Positions 23,910 to 35,673 of a DNA stretch of 64,000 nucleotides are shown piece by piece. Source of the stretch: Karalla daura (taxonomy: Eukaryota > Chordata > Actinopteri > Chaetodontiformes > Leiognathidae); NCBI GenBank assembly GCA_029224185.1, contig CM055205.1, positions 6,913,309 through 6,977,308 of the forward strand, written 5' to 3'. Each line of letters starts with the position of its first letter. The stretch's first letter is position 1. Under the pieces are notes generated by a model. The model was not told where the DNA came from. It saw only the letters and a program-made list of their open reading frames with translations, and ran no database searches. Both the position numbers and the translations under genes were made by a program.

Positions 23910-26900
23910 CTGGAAGGACAAAGCCAACAATGTTATGGGACATGAAATGGTTTCCTTTGTTCTCTGGAGTTAACGTAGAAGCTATGAAACAGAAAAGCCT
24001 CAGCTGCCATTTTAAAATCCTATATTTGGAATGGAAATATTACAGTCCATTTCTAAACAGAAATGTTTCATAGTTTTCTGGCTACTACACATCCACTTTA
24101 TGCCAGTTGGCTGTCTTGCCTGCCTTTGCCCCAGATTAGCAACTTTTTCCTGAACTGAGTGGTAACTTAAGCGAATAGGTATGGAACATGTAGCCCTCCA
24201 GTCTTACAAGTTTGAACCAGCATCAGAGAGGAATCGGTTATTGAAGAAGAACCATGTTGTTCAAACTTCTGCTTTTCAGTCATGTGCCTTTATTGACATG
24301 TGCCCACCTCAGTTCAACTGAGGCAGGTACATGCAAACTGTTTGGGGGGGCTAAGGTGGGGCTGGTATGATACACACTCTTATTTTACATCATATTTTGC
24401 CTTTTTTCAGATTTGCCTGCTTTTAAACTTTCTCTTCAATATCCTTGATTCATACATGATTGAGGAGGTGATGACGTGTTTTTGGACCTGTTGTCCAGCT
24501 TTGGCCAAGAATAGACTCAGTCATTATTCAACAAAACCACAGCAAAAGTGGTTTGAAATGATGTGCGTGATTCTAGAAAATGCCTTGTGATGAGCGCCGG
24601 GCACAGCTGAAACTGGAGCACGCAGGCACCTTTACTGGACACACTCAGCAGCATCCTCAAACCAATTAACCAAAACCAATAAGGAAATTACCGCACACAA
24701 CCTCATGACATCAACATGATCTAACAGCCACTCTCACTGATGATTCACTGCGTTAGATAAGCTTCCAGAGAGGGAATTGGTTTTCTCCCTGCACTGCCGT
24801 GAACGCTCTGAGGACGAGTGACAGGTTTGGTGAAGTCGTAGAACTGCCTTTTCAACTCACCGAAATCAGCTGACCAGCGTTTGGCGCCGCACGCATTTAG
24901 AAGCATTCGCTGCCCTATTGACTAGAGTGGAAGCCACGTATTAAAAACACGAAGGAAGGTCTTAGCGACACGATTTCCACCAACAGACTAGACTCTTGGG
25001 AGATTTACCAGTGTTCCTGTAAAACTGAAACAGTTTCAAAGTGATTGCGCCTCAGCGCGTGCAACTGCTGTGAGCGCAGTAACCTCGGCATGAATGACAC
25101 GTAAAGAGGAGCTGCGCCAAGAGCTTCGCAGGAAAAGGGTGGCTGACTATTATTTACAATGCCGTTTATATGACAAAAGATGCCATCTCATATTACAAGG
25201 CATCCAGGATACATTCCCTCGAGTAGCCTAATAATGGCCCTTTATTGGAGCTTAAGCTTACATTTATTTCCTGCGATTGCTCTTTCTCCTCCTCTTTGAG
25301 CGCACATTATCCCCTGAAACTGCATGAAACACGGCCTCAAACTCATGTCAAAGAATTCTGCAGGCCCAGCCGACCTCCTAAATGGCTAATCCCGCTCTAT
25401 TCACAGCCTGGGCTGGCTCGGACCAAATCCACCCACTGACACAATTGGCGCTGCAGCCTGTTGAGTGGAGGAATGCAAGCAACAAGTTCCCTTTGTGACA
25501 TTCCACACACCATTATGCATGGTCCAAGCCTAACATCACATGGCAGCCTACATACCAATCTCAATCATATGGGTCCAAAATGGAAAGAGGAGGTCTCAGT
25601 GCGGGGACGGCTTTGGCTCGACAAAAGAGAACTGATTTTCTCTTCCCTCCTTGTTACATAAAGTCCAAATTAGAAAAATAATAATAATAATAATAACGAG
25701 TGTGAATCCATGTCAAATCTGAGCCAGGGAGTGTGGAGAGGATATTGTTATCATAAGTCAGACTGGAGGAACAGGGAGAGGTAGCAGCTGGTCTGCTGGA
25801 GCCGAGCCAAGCAGCAGATGTTTCAATGGGCGTGTCGCTCTGTGGGCTCCAAGCATGTGTTGCATGCACCAAGGTAACGCAATGCAGTCATGTGCCATAT
25901 CAGCCCCTTGCTGCCAGATAATGGCTCATTAAAAGCCGAGTATTGACTAGAACGGTCAACAAAACACAGCATGGAGCAACATGTCACCGGTGTAATGCCG
26001 CCCTGCAATCATGCCACTTTATTTTATTTCTTACTTGTGAAACCAGCTTTTTTTTACCTCATCTTTTATCATTTATCACTTTCCTCCCATTTTTAGTGTG
26101 CACCATTTCGCATTTTATCCCTGAGGCACTTCTGTTTATTGTGGCTCAGGTGTCTACTTTTCTGAATGATACACATTGAATGAAGTATCCTTGTGCAGAA
26201 TAATGAAGCCCAAACTGCCCCTGGTGCTGCGTCATCAGAGCATGAGTGTGTGTGAATGGTTAGAGCCACTGGTTGAGCAGATGGTGTGTGAGGTAGCCTC
26301 TACCACTAGTGTATGAATGAGTGTGAAAGGGGTGAATGTGACTTGGACTATCATAACGAATACTAGCAAGCGGCTTTAAAGGCCGTGTCGTCGCTTAATA
26401 CTGGAAATCTCCCCACTATGGGTCACACCAAAGTTTCAGATAGATACGGACTTCAAGAACGGTTTTTTGTCTACACAGAAAAGCGAAACGCGTGTGATGC
26501 TGTGCTACTGACCTGATGAGTCGGTGTGGGACTCGGATCCAGAGGACACCTGCTTCTTGCAGCCGCTGCTCAGAGGGAAAGTGAGCACCGCCGCCGGGTC
26601 CACGCAGTCCGCAGCCAGGCCACCGAGCGCCGGGGCGTCTGCGGAGGCAGCCTGCGCCCTGCCCGGTGACGCCGTTTTGGAAGCGATGCCCGTCCCGGGA
26701 CAGGAGGAACATCTGTCTCCTACAACCCTGTCCAGCTGCTGTCCCGCTGAAAATCCGCTCCACATGCAGTCCTGGATAATGATGGAGCTCAAGTTCCCGA
26801 AGGAGTCTCCGGCCAGTCTGCAGGGCAGGTCGTGGTGCTGATGCTGCTGCTGATGCTGCTGCTGCTGCTGCTGTTGCTGCTCATCCTCCTGCCCCAGCAC

Positions 26901-27149
26901 CTGGGACACCCACTCCAGCTTGTCCCCCAGGGAGGGACACAGCAGCCCTACCCGGCCCGACCCCTCCACCGCCCGGATGGGAGACATGGGCGGGGTCGGC
27001 ACCAGCTCGAATTTCTTCCATATGTCCTCGCTGGGCGCCGTGGACTTGAAGAAATCCTCGTCCGGGTCGTGGTGGTCGTCGTCGTAGAAATAGTGCTGGT
27101 AGTGGTCCAGCTGGTCCATGTCCCAGCTCTCATAGCTGATGCCCGGCAT
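23122..27149 (-). CDS. mycl: mycl: L-Myc bHLHZip transcription factor (complete)
   Basis: Myc-family DNA-binding regulator that pairs with Max on E-boxes to control growth genes in the nucleus. Two coding exons (27149-26513 and 23909-23122) join at a G/AT-split Asp213 to give 474 aa; human L-Myc has 364. Seen: Myc box 0 (DHYQHYFYDDD, about 15-25), Myc box I (EDIWKKFELVPTPPMSP, 41-57) with the Thr52/Ser56 phosphodegron layout, a Gln/His tract at 91-106, Myc box II (SIIIQDCMWSGFSA, about 122-135), the acidic EEEIDVVTVE of Myc box III (222-231), Myc box IV (KPVTITVRADPLDPGMKRF, 248-266), and a C-terminal basic helix-loop-helix leucine zipper (392-474) with HNFLERKRRND. DCMWSGFSA and HISIHQQQHNYAA match L-Myc better than c-Myc or N-Myc. 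Teleosts may carry two mycl copies; which this is cannot be settled here. Confidence 0.96.
23910..26512 (-). other. mycl: mycl intron between coding exons
   Basis: 2603-nt intron, GTCAGT...TTCCAG in transcript sense. It contains an ATA/ATT repeat near 25676-25697, a dispersed repeat fragment near 26200-26385 and otherwise unique sequence. The complex stretch 24590-25130 could be conserved non-coding DNA. No extra exon was seen. Confidence 0.8.
26200..26385 (+). repeat. Dispersed teleost-type repeat fragment
   Basis: Contains AAACTGCCCCTGG, GAGTGTGTGTGAATGGTTAG and GTGTGAAAGGGGTGAATGTGACTT, modules I associate with interspersed repeats of fish genomes. It lies about 130 nt from the mycl splice donor at 26512. 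Family name not assigned. Confidence 0.45.
26513..27149 (-). CDS. mycl: mycl coding exon 2 (N-terminal exon)
   Basis: Encodes residues 1-212 plus one base: Myc boxes 0, I and II and the polyglutamine tract. A polypyrimidine tract and CTGTCTGCAG acceptor lie at 27155, five bases before the ATG, so the coding exon probably starts at 27154; a second possible acceptor (CTCTCTGCAG) lies near 27230. Donor TCATCAG/GTCAGT. Confidence 0.94.
26838..26885 (-). repeat. mycl: CAG/CAT trinucleotide repeat in the mycl coding exon
   Basis: Read in transcript sense this is a CAG/CAA repeat with CAT or CAC interruptions encoding eight Gln, His, three Gln and His/Gln at residues 91-106, between Myc boxes I and II. 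Such in-frame trinucleotide tracts tend to vary in length. Confidence 0.9.
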
Positions 27150-27154
27150 GGGGG

Positions 27155-28164
27155 CTGCAGACAGGGCGCAGGGGGTGGAGGGTGGTGGGTGGAGGGGGGT
27201 GAATCACTCCCTGTTCCCTCTGTCTGCAGAGAGAGTTGGAGGATGGAGAAGTGAGCCTTATTTCTCTGATGCCCTCTGGGCTGATGCTGTGGTCGTTTTA
27301 ATTACATCAAGTCATTTAGCAGCTGCTTTTTATCCAATGAGAGCGGAGAGGGGGGGCGGCAAGCGCCCCATCACAAAAGCAACAATAAATACTCCAGAGT
27401 GCAGTAGTGTCAGAGTTGAAGCACTAGTTAAGAGGAGGTAGCACAACAGCGAGTGCTCGTGCTGTTTGTTGCGGCAAAACGTTGAGTTTTTGGGGTCGAA
27501 CCGAGTGTCTGGACGAGAACACGGCGTGCTAATTAACGCAACAGGGTCCTTAACGGGGTTAATGAGCGGAGACGACGGAGCCGCACCTACAGCCCGCGAC
27601 CTCGCAGGGGTTTCGCGGCGGAATCGGACGCTGCGCGAAGTTAAAGTTAAACTACACTCTCCGCCGCTGCGGCGAAGTTTCGCAACAGTGTTTCATTACA
27701 TAACAGTGTTTTAGTAGTATACTGTGACAGGGAGGGAGGGAGGAGGAGAGAGGAGGGGAGAGGAGATGGAGGAGGGAGGGAGGGAGGGAAGGAGTGGGGA
27801 GGTGGGGGGGGGGGGGTCTGCTGATCGTAAATAGCCGTTTAAATAGGGCTGAATTGCATTAATTGGATGGACAGGTAGCGGTGAGGCCGGGGGAGCCAGG
27901 GGGTGCAGAGCTGCAGCGGAGTCAAGTTTGCCTCATCAGGAGCGGGGACTTGAGCCACGGCAGCTGCGCCTTAATTAAGCAGCGCTGCGAAAAAAGCCGC
28001 AAAATCTCGCAACTTTGGAGTCCTCTGCGCCCTGAGGAGTCCATGTATCTCTGTATCCATCCATCTACCGCTGCCTGTCTGCCTGAGTGTGTTGGTGTGT
28101 GTGCGCGTGTGTGCGTGTGTCTAGACTCCTCTCGGAGAGGAGTTATTAAAAGAGTGAGTTTTAC
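27155..28164 (-). other. mycl: mycl 5' intron (inferred)
   Basis: Interval between the candidate donor CAG/GTAAAA (28164) and the acceptor just before the ATG. L-Myc genes typically have a non-coding first exon, which this arrangement would reproduce. It contains the polypurine tract at 27729-27816 and CpG-rich sequence. Confidence 0.4.
27729..27816 (+). repeat. Polypurine (GGGA)n/poly-G tract
   Basis: Nearly pure purine for about 88 bases with repeated GGGA/GGAG units and a 13-G run at the right end. Many G-runs of three or more could form G-quadruplexes on the plus strand, or triplex/H-DNA. Confidence 0.85.
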
Positions 28165-28355
28165 CTGGTGTCGAGAGTGAAAAGGCACCCCGCGTCTTCA
28201 TAGATCCACCGTGCGCAAATTGTTCAGAGTCCACGGGTTAAAGGGAGAGGGGGGGTAAAAAATGCCGCAGCGTCTGCGTCCGGCGCGGCGTGTAAACAGA
28301 GTCGGAGCTGAGGTGAATGGGTCCGTGTGGTCGCAGAGGCAGGCTCTGGCTGCGG
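28165..28355 (-). other. mycl: mycl non-coding exon 1 (candidate)
   Basis: Would run from a start near 28355, about 30 bases downstream of a TATA-like GATCTTATAG, to the strong donor ACCAG/GTAAAA at 28165. GC-rich, with no long coding frame in the sense direction. Based on promoter-like motifs and the donor only; RNA data are needed to fix the ends. Confidence 0.3.
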
Positions 28356-28380
28356 TCACCGAGCTGTGCAGACTGCTGCG

Positions 28381-28405
28381 CTATAAGATCCGAGGGGGCG
28401 GGAGG
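28381..28405 (-). promoter_or_regulatory. mycl: mycl core promoter (candidate TATA-like plus GC box)
   Basis: On the minus strand CCCGCCCCCTCG (Sp1-type GC box) is followed directly by GATCTTATAG, an imperfect TATA-like element, in a CpG-rich region (about 28190-28520). The orientation fits leftward transcription of mycl. Confidence 0.35.
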
Positions 28406-28599
28406 GAGGGAGAGGCTGGCTGCTCCGCAGGAGAGGAGGGCCGTAGTAGCGGAGCCACGCCTGCAGTTTAAAGGCGCAGCGCAGGCGCCGAGGCTGGGAG
28501 CCGCGGCGGCAGCAGAGATGCTGGGCTTGGTTTCACTGAATCACACAGTTGTGCTTCATCATGCAAACACGGTAACAGCGTGCGCGCGCGACTGTGTGT

Positions 28600-28800
28600 G
28601 TGTATGCGTGAGAGAGAGAGAGGGGGAGAGAGAGGGGGAGAGGATGTGTGCGTAAACAGTGGTGCAACAGCATGAGCGCCCGTATTTAATCATCATACTG
28701 TAGGTACGGTTTGCATAAAGTGAGAATCTTTCTACAACAGGCATTGGTGCGTGTGTGTCTGTGTGTGCGAGAGAGAGAGGGAGAGAGAGAGAGCGCGCAC
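28600..28800. repeat. GA and GT low-complexity tracts upstream of mycl
   Basis: GAGAGA and GGGGAGAGA arrays at 28611-28642 and 28768-28793, with GTGTGT segments beside them. Simple sequence only. Confidence 0.8.
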
Positions 28801-29069
28801 CTGTGTTTAGATCTATGATAGACAGAAGGAATCTTCTACAAACAGCTATTGATGTTTGAATGTTTGTGTGCGTGTGTGTTCACAGGCTGAATCACGTAGA
28901 TTGGTAGATTGTGAAAAAGCCTTTACCCTCGTTGAATTCTTGTTTCTTGAGGTTGTGTCGATCTATCTATCTATTCACTCGTTTCTCTGACCCACTTTGT
29001 TCCTTAACTGTCTTGTACATGTCTGCTGCAGCCTGCCCCGGGACTTAGAGAGTGAAAGAAGGAGACGAG

Positions 29070-29190
29070 TGCACCCTGGATAGATCGGTCGCCATCCACA
29101 CACACACCACTCACTTTCATGCTGACTTCTAGGGGAAGTTAAGTCTCCGCTCAGCTGAAACATGCATGTTTTTGGACTTTGGAGACCCCA
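29070..29190 (-). repeat. tRNA-headed dispersed repeat, copy E (partial)
   Basis: Minus-orientation fragment with the degenerate GAGACTTAACTTCCCC core, AGTGAGTGGTGTGTGTG and, at its right end, the CAAAAACATGCATG module. Confidence 0.6.
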
Positions 29191-29482
29191 ATAATCTTTT
29201 CTTTTTGTATTGTCGTGTTGTATTTTCTATCTTTGATTAAAGAATTGCCACACAAATGAGGCACATTATAGATGGCATTGCAGCTCAGCGAGGAGAGTTC
29301 TTGAAATTGGAGATGTTTTACAAACTCCACTGGGCTTTTTGAAGGTTCACACCCGGTCCTGAGGGTTAGATTTACAGGGCGACTCAGGTGGAGATTAGAG
29401 TGTGGGTGAGGTGTTAAGTTGTGAGGGTTAAAGTTTGAGTAAAGGCGGGAGAGTGCATTGTGCCGAAAGCTTGAAGTACAAG

Positions 29483-29484
<2 letters not shown>

Positions 29485-29524
<40 letters not shown>
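29485..29524. repeat. (TG)n microsatellite
   Basis: About 20 TG units on the plus strand. Confidence 0.97.
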
Positions 29525-29531
<7 letters not shown>

Positions 29532-31169
29532 CGGTCACAGTAATTTCATGCAGACATATGGCTGCAGTGTCTGATGCAGGGCCCATGCATCTCATAGTCT
29601 CTGTAATCAATATCGGGCTTATGATGTAGAGCCCTCCCTCTGAGAGGGTCAATATGGAAGCAACGCTCTTGTGTCTGCCATGCCCTGTGCATGTGATTGC
29701 ATGTGTGTGCCCCCCTCAGCAGCTGCACACACACACACGCACAGACACGCACACAAGCGGCGGACACACTCCAACAACTGCTGACTCTCGTGTTTCTTGC
29801 CACATGAAACCATCCCTCCCTTTCCTTTTTTCGTGCCGTGAAACTGTGCTGCAATAAACTCCGCTCCTCGGGACCACGATTGAGAAACATCCTTCCTACA
29901 CGACTGCTCCTGCAAAGTTCCCCCCCGCAGCTGAGCGGGCGCGGCAGACAGCGTGAAATCCCCTGTCTGTCCACCTCATCTTACCAGCGAACCTCAGCCA
30001 CCTCCCCCCTCTTCTTTTGCCCCGTCTCCTGCCACTCATCCCGCTCCTCTCTGCAGTTGTTACTCTTGCCTACTTTTGTCCCACCCACCCCTCTGCCCCC
30101 CCTCTTGCGCTTTTATCCTCAGTCACCCCTGATCAAAAAGATCTTGACCCTACATGAAACGGGGGAGACTTTGGAGGGTTATATCCCCCCCGTTTCCCAG
30201 GGGAGAGCCCTACAAAGATGCAGAACTAACAGACTGTAGAAACAGAGGCGGCAATCTTTCAGTTTCCCCGTCTGTATCACTTTCTGCCTCTCATCTCATC
30301 CTGCCCCTGATCCCTCTTTCTCTTGGCGCTTTTATCTTGTCCCTGCCTGTCTTCTGTCTTGTTACATACTCTGGGATGCTTAATCTGCCTCCTCACTCTG
30401 AATTAATCATCAAAAGTGAACGGGTGCAAGGACCAGCTCCTTAAAATGAAAAGGGTAGAAATGCCTTTTCAGATAAAATAAGTAGATTAAGTGAATTTAG
30501 CCACCCTTCCCCCTCCATTTAAATCTTTTATAAGGACAAAATAGGCAGCCCCCTGTTAAAAAGGAGCACTTTATAAAGATGTAAATGTAAATATGATATT
30601 GGAAAATGTTTTCTCCATGCAGATTCTTTATGCAGGATCGTGTTGAGTCTCCAAGGGAAATAGCTCATTTACAGTGATTCCCCTATGGATTAGTGAGCCT
30701 TGTTTGCATGAAAATAGGAGGGGTAACTTGTGATGTGAGCTGAACCTCTGATCTATCTTTTTTCTTTTTTTTCCCCCTTTAAAAAAGACATATGAGAGAT
30801 AGTCTCAAAGGATGAGTGAAGTATTATCACTCATGAAGGACCAATTAAGTGCTATCTGTTCCTGGAATGAGAGTGTTGATCCATATAATACATATTCATA
30901 ATGTGACATTTCACTGCTGGCATTCAACATTTTCAAATAAAAGCATAAATAATGCAAACCAACACCCAGTTCATAAGTACGTACGCATTCACTCTCTTAG
31001 TCAGTCAGTACTGTACAACCAAGATTCATTTTGTAAATTGTGACTATGTTTTTGCTCAGATGCAGCCGGTATTTTCAAAGCACGCCCTAAAACAATTCGC
31101 ATCTCGATTTTATCTAATATTTGACATTATAATTGAAGGGGTGCCTCACAAAAAGAAGGTTCAAAGTCC

Positions 31170-31235
31170 AGGTTCAACTGGGAGTTGAATCCAGGACCTT
31201 CTTGTTATGAGGCAATAGTGCTATCCATGCACCTT
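31170..31235 (-). repeat. tRNA-like repeat head fragment
   Basis: On the minus strand this reads CACTATTGCCTCATAACAAG followed by AAGGTCCTGGATTCAACTCC, i.e. the head of the dispersed repeat with its B-box-like GATTCAACTCC. The body is absent. Confidence 0.6.
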
Positions 31236-31524
31236 CAAATTCATGCATTATCTTCAAAACCTGACAAGTGCAAGAGTTTATTTCTTAATGATGTCTTTTT
31301 AATATACAATACAACTTGATTTCATTATTTATGTCCTCTGTGTCCTGTTTGAACTTTTGCCACTGCTCTCAGGTCATCCCAGTGCTTTTCACATCTACAC
31401 CCAAATGCTTTAGTGCAATTAAAGGTGGGGCAAAGATTAGAGCATTCTAGACATCAGAAATTGTTTTCCTCTGCACCGCCTCTGCAGCTTTGAGTGTCAT
31501 TTTAATGCAGTGTGGTTGCTTATA

Positions 31525-31600
31525 TTGGTTAGATTAGATTAGATGAAATAAGACTGTAATGATCCCCATGAGGCTGAGGCAGCACAGCGCAGGATAAGAC
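31525..31600 (+). mobile_element. LINE-tail-like fragment (TTAGA repeats plus AATGATCCCCATGAGG)
   Basis: TTAGATTAGATTAGATGAAA followed by ATAAGACTGTAATGATCCCC and ATGAGG, which resembles a 3' segment of common teleost retroelements as I recall them. Truncated, no coding capacity. Family not assigned. Confidence 0.35.
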
Positions 31601-33089
31601 TTTATCAAACAGCGATAATCGAAATTATCACAACTACAGTACAAAGACAGGGAAAATCAGTGCAGCGCATTGCGAAGAGAATGACAGTCAAACAGGCAGC
31701 AGAATGGACACACTGCATTTGCCTCCAAATTTCCACACTTCAAACTACACTTGGGAAATAAAGGGCAAAAACAGCATCTTAACTGATAAGTTCAAGTGAA
31801 ATAGTAAGTATTTCTCTGTGCAAACATGGAGAGAACAGAGAGAGAACAAGGAGTCGGTCCCTGGATGGAGAGCAGAGTGGAAGACATTATTAGGATAATT
31901 TACGATAAACATTTACTTTATGAGGTTATTTTGAAGCAAAAAGCACATCTGTTGCCAGTTTACATGCATACAGATCAAATTTGCACATTTTACACACACA
32001 TAAAAAAAGATGATTGGATCAGAAGGAGTGCACGCATGAAATATGCAAAGGCAAGCCTTGTTCACTATTTAAACTTACAAATTAATTCAACGTCTGACAG
32101 GAATATTAATATTTACTTAGCAGGTGATTACTCAGAGTCTGTAAAGATAGATGGATAGCTGTGGTGTGCAGGAACAGTAAGGAGCTGAAGAGCGAAGTGA
32201 TTGGAAATAGGTGGAGAGGTTCGAGAAGCAGGGTCCACCCCCGCCTCTTCCTTTCCCTCCAGGTCATTCCTCCATCCGTCCTCGCTCCGCCCGACCCTGA
32301 CCCTCCAGACTGATCAATGAGCACCCAGCCTGGGCCCCACCCATCGCTGTGTCTGTGGTGTCTGCTCCGCCACAGGTTCACCTCTTGTAATCTGCCAGAC
32401 TGGAGAGGAAAAGTGACAGCTGCTACCCACCGGATGGCGTTGACCTCCTACTGACACACTCATGCACCCCCACACATGCACAAGAGTAAGGGAGAGGATT
32501 GTGTTTCAGTCCAGATGCTCATTACATCCAGCTACTGCACACTGCACTGCACACACACACACACACACATTCATACAGCTACACCGTCTCTGTTGGCATG
32601 TCCGACCCCCACCCCTGCCAATCTTTGTTTCTTTAAAGGGTCAGGTCACTCAAAATACAAAGGCTAGGTAGAGCAGAGTATATCAGGTAGTTTGCTTGTA
32701 TCTGTCCAGATGTCCTCAGTTCTATCCTGGAAAACTCTGTTGTCTCCAGCATAGGAAAAACAGTCAGGTCAAGAATTTTTGAAAGATGAGTACCTGGAAG
32801 TCCAGACGAGTAAAACCAAATATTCATTTAGAATTTGGTTGACAACCAAAGGTTTTGAAAATGAATTTGTTCAATCTGCTTTTAACTATAAATGATGATT
32901 TCTAAATGCTCAAAGAAGTTAGACCACTCATATTTCATGGTTCAGCAAAGCAAACATAATATCACATAAACCTGTTCCAAGTCTGAGCCAGTAAACTGAG
33001 CTCCAAGCACCATAAGTTAAGGCCTTCATTGATAAAAATGTAAATGTTTTCTCGCTTTGATATGCCTCATTTAGAGTAACACAGTCACT

Positions 33090-33392
33090 CAGTGAATGGC
33101 ACTACACCTCGCAGCAGGAAGGCCGACTCCCAGTCAGACTGGGATCCTCCTGTGTGGAGTTTGCATGTTCTCCCCAGGTCTACATAGGTTTCCTCTGATT
33201 ATTCTCCTTTCCTCCCGCAGTCCAAAAATATGCATGCACAGGTCGATTAGAGACTCTGGATTGCCCCTGGGCGAGAGCGTGAAATTAAATCTGTGTGTCT
33301 TTGTGTTTGCACCGACAACCTGTCCAGGGGTTTGGGATTGGCCCCAGCAGACCCCTGCGACACCGCTGGCTACTAAGTAATGATGGATGGTT
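33090..33392 (+). repeat. tRNA-headed dispersed repeat, copy F (nearly full length)
   Basis: The most complete plus-orientation copy: CCTCGCAGCAGGAAGGCCGA head, GTGTGGAGTTTGCATGTTCTCC, TTTCCTCCCGCAGTCCAAAA, TCGATTAGAGACTCTGGATT core, ACAACCTGTCCAGG, CCAGCAGACCCCTGCGACAC and a GATGGATGG tail. It serves as the reference for the other copies. Confidence 0.82.
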
Positions 33393-34158
33393 CTCCTTAT
33401 TTAATCATGAATGTTTAATATTGAACAGAAGTATTTAGTATTTCCTGTACCTCAACCAAGCGGTAAAGATGTTATATGTGGGCTTTCCAAAGACGTGTGT
33501 GGGGGAATATTTTCCATTTAACTAGAAAATCAAAGCAGGAAATATAGCCCGCCATCAATTCCCTCTGACTGGGTCCTGCAGTAGATCTTTGCCACTGTAA
33601 TCTGTGTATATCTCCCTGTACCACTGAGAATCATATTTCCACTACTACCTGTGTACAAGCACGTCTGCGTTAAAACAACAGCTGTGTGTAATCAAACGAG
33701 AAATTGATTTTAATCAGACGGGAGCAGAGCTAATGATTAGCGGTTGTAGGGAAAGCATGAAGGTGGCAGGAAATCCATTCAGCCTGATGAGGACACGACT
33801 GAGCAGTGAATACCGAGAGAGCGAGCGAGCGAGCGGGCCTGGCCGCCTCTGTATGCAGCGAACACACACACACACAGGCCCGTCTAATGTCGGCAGGTAT
33901 ATGAACTTTTTGAATGTGTGCACTGGCACGCATGACTGACAGACCCAAATCACACACACGCACAGGCATACAGACATCAGCGGCACTGACTGACAGGCTG
34001 TTGTTACTCAGTCGCCCCGCCTACTTTCTTCAGTGACTTTTATTGCATTCTGGGTAGAAATCAATTCTGGAGGAACAGGCTGTCAGCACAGACTGTACCC
34101 TGGAGAGACAGAGGAGAGAGAGAGGTAAAGAGAGAGGGTGTGAGTGTGAAAAAGAGGG

Positions 34159-34192
34159 GAGCATATATATATGTGTGTGTGTGTGTGTGTGC
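34159..34192. repeat. (AT)n/(GT)n compound microsatellite
   Basis: Short ATATAT run followed by about ten GT units. Confidence 0.9.
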
Positions 34193-35620
34193 CAGAAAGC
34201 AAGCGAATAACAAGTGTCTGACTGAGAGGGAGAAGAGAAGAAGGGGGGAATGGAGGAGAAAAGATGCTGTGCAAAATAATGAATTACCAGAGGATGTGAA
34301 GAGTGGAGAGACAACTGGGGACGGGAGGGGGGAAAGGTATTGTATATCAAGGGAGAGACAGTGGGGAGGGAGGGAGAAGAAAAGAAGGAATGGCTCGATG
34401 GAGATTTAGGGAGGTGAAGAAATCACAGTTCACAGGAACAGACTTGAAGGAAACGACGCAATTACATAACTGATATTTGGCAGGGCCGCGTTATTGAGCA
34501 TTCTTGAAGCATTGCACACTCTGACACACACACACACACACACACTCACACATACACACAAGCTGACAGATATGTTCTCACACACTCCCAGTAAACAGAG
34601 AGGACAGATAATCTCAAATATGTGCAGACAAACCAGTAAACAAGTGCAACCAAACTGTCGTCTGCTACTATTTTCACTGATAAATCACCTGCTGTTTGGT
34701 ATTTACGTTACATAACGAAAATGTTAAATGTCTCGGAAATTATCAGCCTGTGTGTGTGTGTGTGTGTGTGTGGGTGCACATCCCTGCGTGTAGTAACATA
34801 GCGAGATGATTGTTTTGAAAACGTCTGCAGAGTCAGGATGCACTTCTGCTCCGGTGGATGTCACAGTTATTTTGCCAGCGGACGTGTCTGCTAATTCGGA
34901 GAGGTTCGCTCATGTTCAGATGTATTCTGATCAGCTCGAAGGAGAAAGCACTCTTCTTCCTCCTCATCAGTTACTGGTGATCGCGCGGTTCTAAAATGTA
35001 GACTTTCGCACACATGGCTCCCAGCTGCTGCTGCTGCTGCTATTGAAATCCCATCATCTACATACCGACACATTTTCATTTGTTGGGTTTGTTGTTTTGA
35101 CTTGAGGCCAAACGGGGACAGCAAAAACAAGCAGTAAGCAATAACGCTGACACATTACCCCGTCGGGGGGGGAAAAAAGAAAAAAAAGTTGTTGTGCTGC
35201 GTCAGAGCAAGGTAAGCGTTCACTCTGCGAGTGTAAGCTGTGAGAGAAAGCATCTGGCTCTTTAGCTGCTAAGTGCTGCAGGTTGCTACAGATATATATA
35301 TCTATTTTTTTTCCAGCTTTCCCACTTCAAACGTCTGTCTGATGCTGCACGCGCAGACGATGAGTCAGTCAGACAACAGCGAAGTTCGGGGCAGAAAAGT
35401 GACGAGCCGAGAGAAAATACGAGGCTCCTGGCAGTGGCGGAGCTGTGGAGTCAGGTGACGGCGCTCTGCAGAGGCAACACTGTGAGCGACGCTTCGATAG
35501 GAAACATATTCATTTGATTCTTCGTCGGCGCACAAAGTAATCGGGGTCATAGTTGCATTTGCGGACCGCAAATTGATTAATGTGTTTGCCCGCCACTACA
35601 TTCATCATTACATCAAAATG

Positions 35621-35673
35621 TGGTGGCGAGTGGCTTGGTGGTTAGCGCTGCCGCCTCGCAGCGAGAAGGAGCT
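35621..35673 (+). repeat. tRNA-headed repeat, detached head
   Basis: TGGCTTGGTGGTTAGCGCTG followed by CCGCCTCGCAGCGAGAAGG. The TGGCTTGGTGG stretch fits a pol III A-box pattern, supporting a tRNA-derived head. Body modules reappear only from about 35960, so about 290 bases intervene. Confidence 0.65.

Noticed and set aside
23029..23973. 314-codon plus-strand open frame over mycl exon 3
   Set aside because: Lies antisense to the GC-rich coding exon; its Gly/Arg/Leu-rich product is what the opposite strand of Pro/Ser/Gln codons would give. No family resemblance.
26832..27254. 140-codon plus-strand open frame over mycl exon 2
   Set aside because: Antisense shadow of the polyglutamine and acidic codons (long Leu and Val runs).
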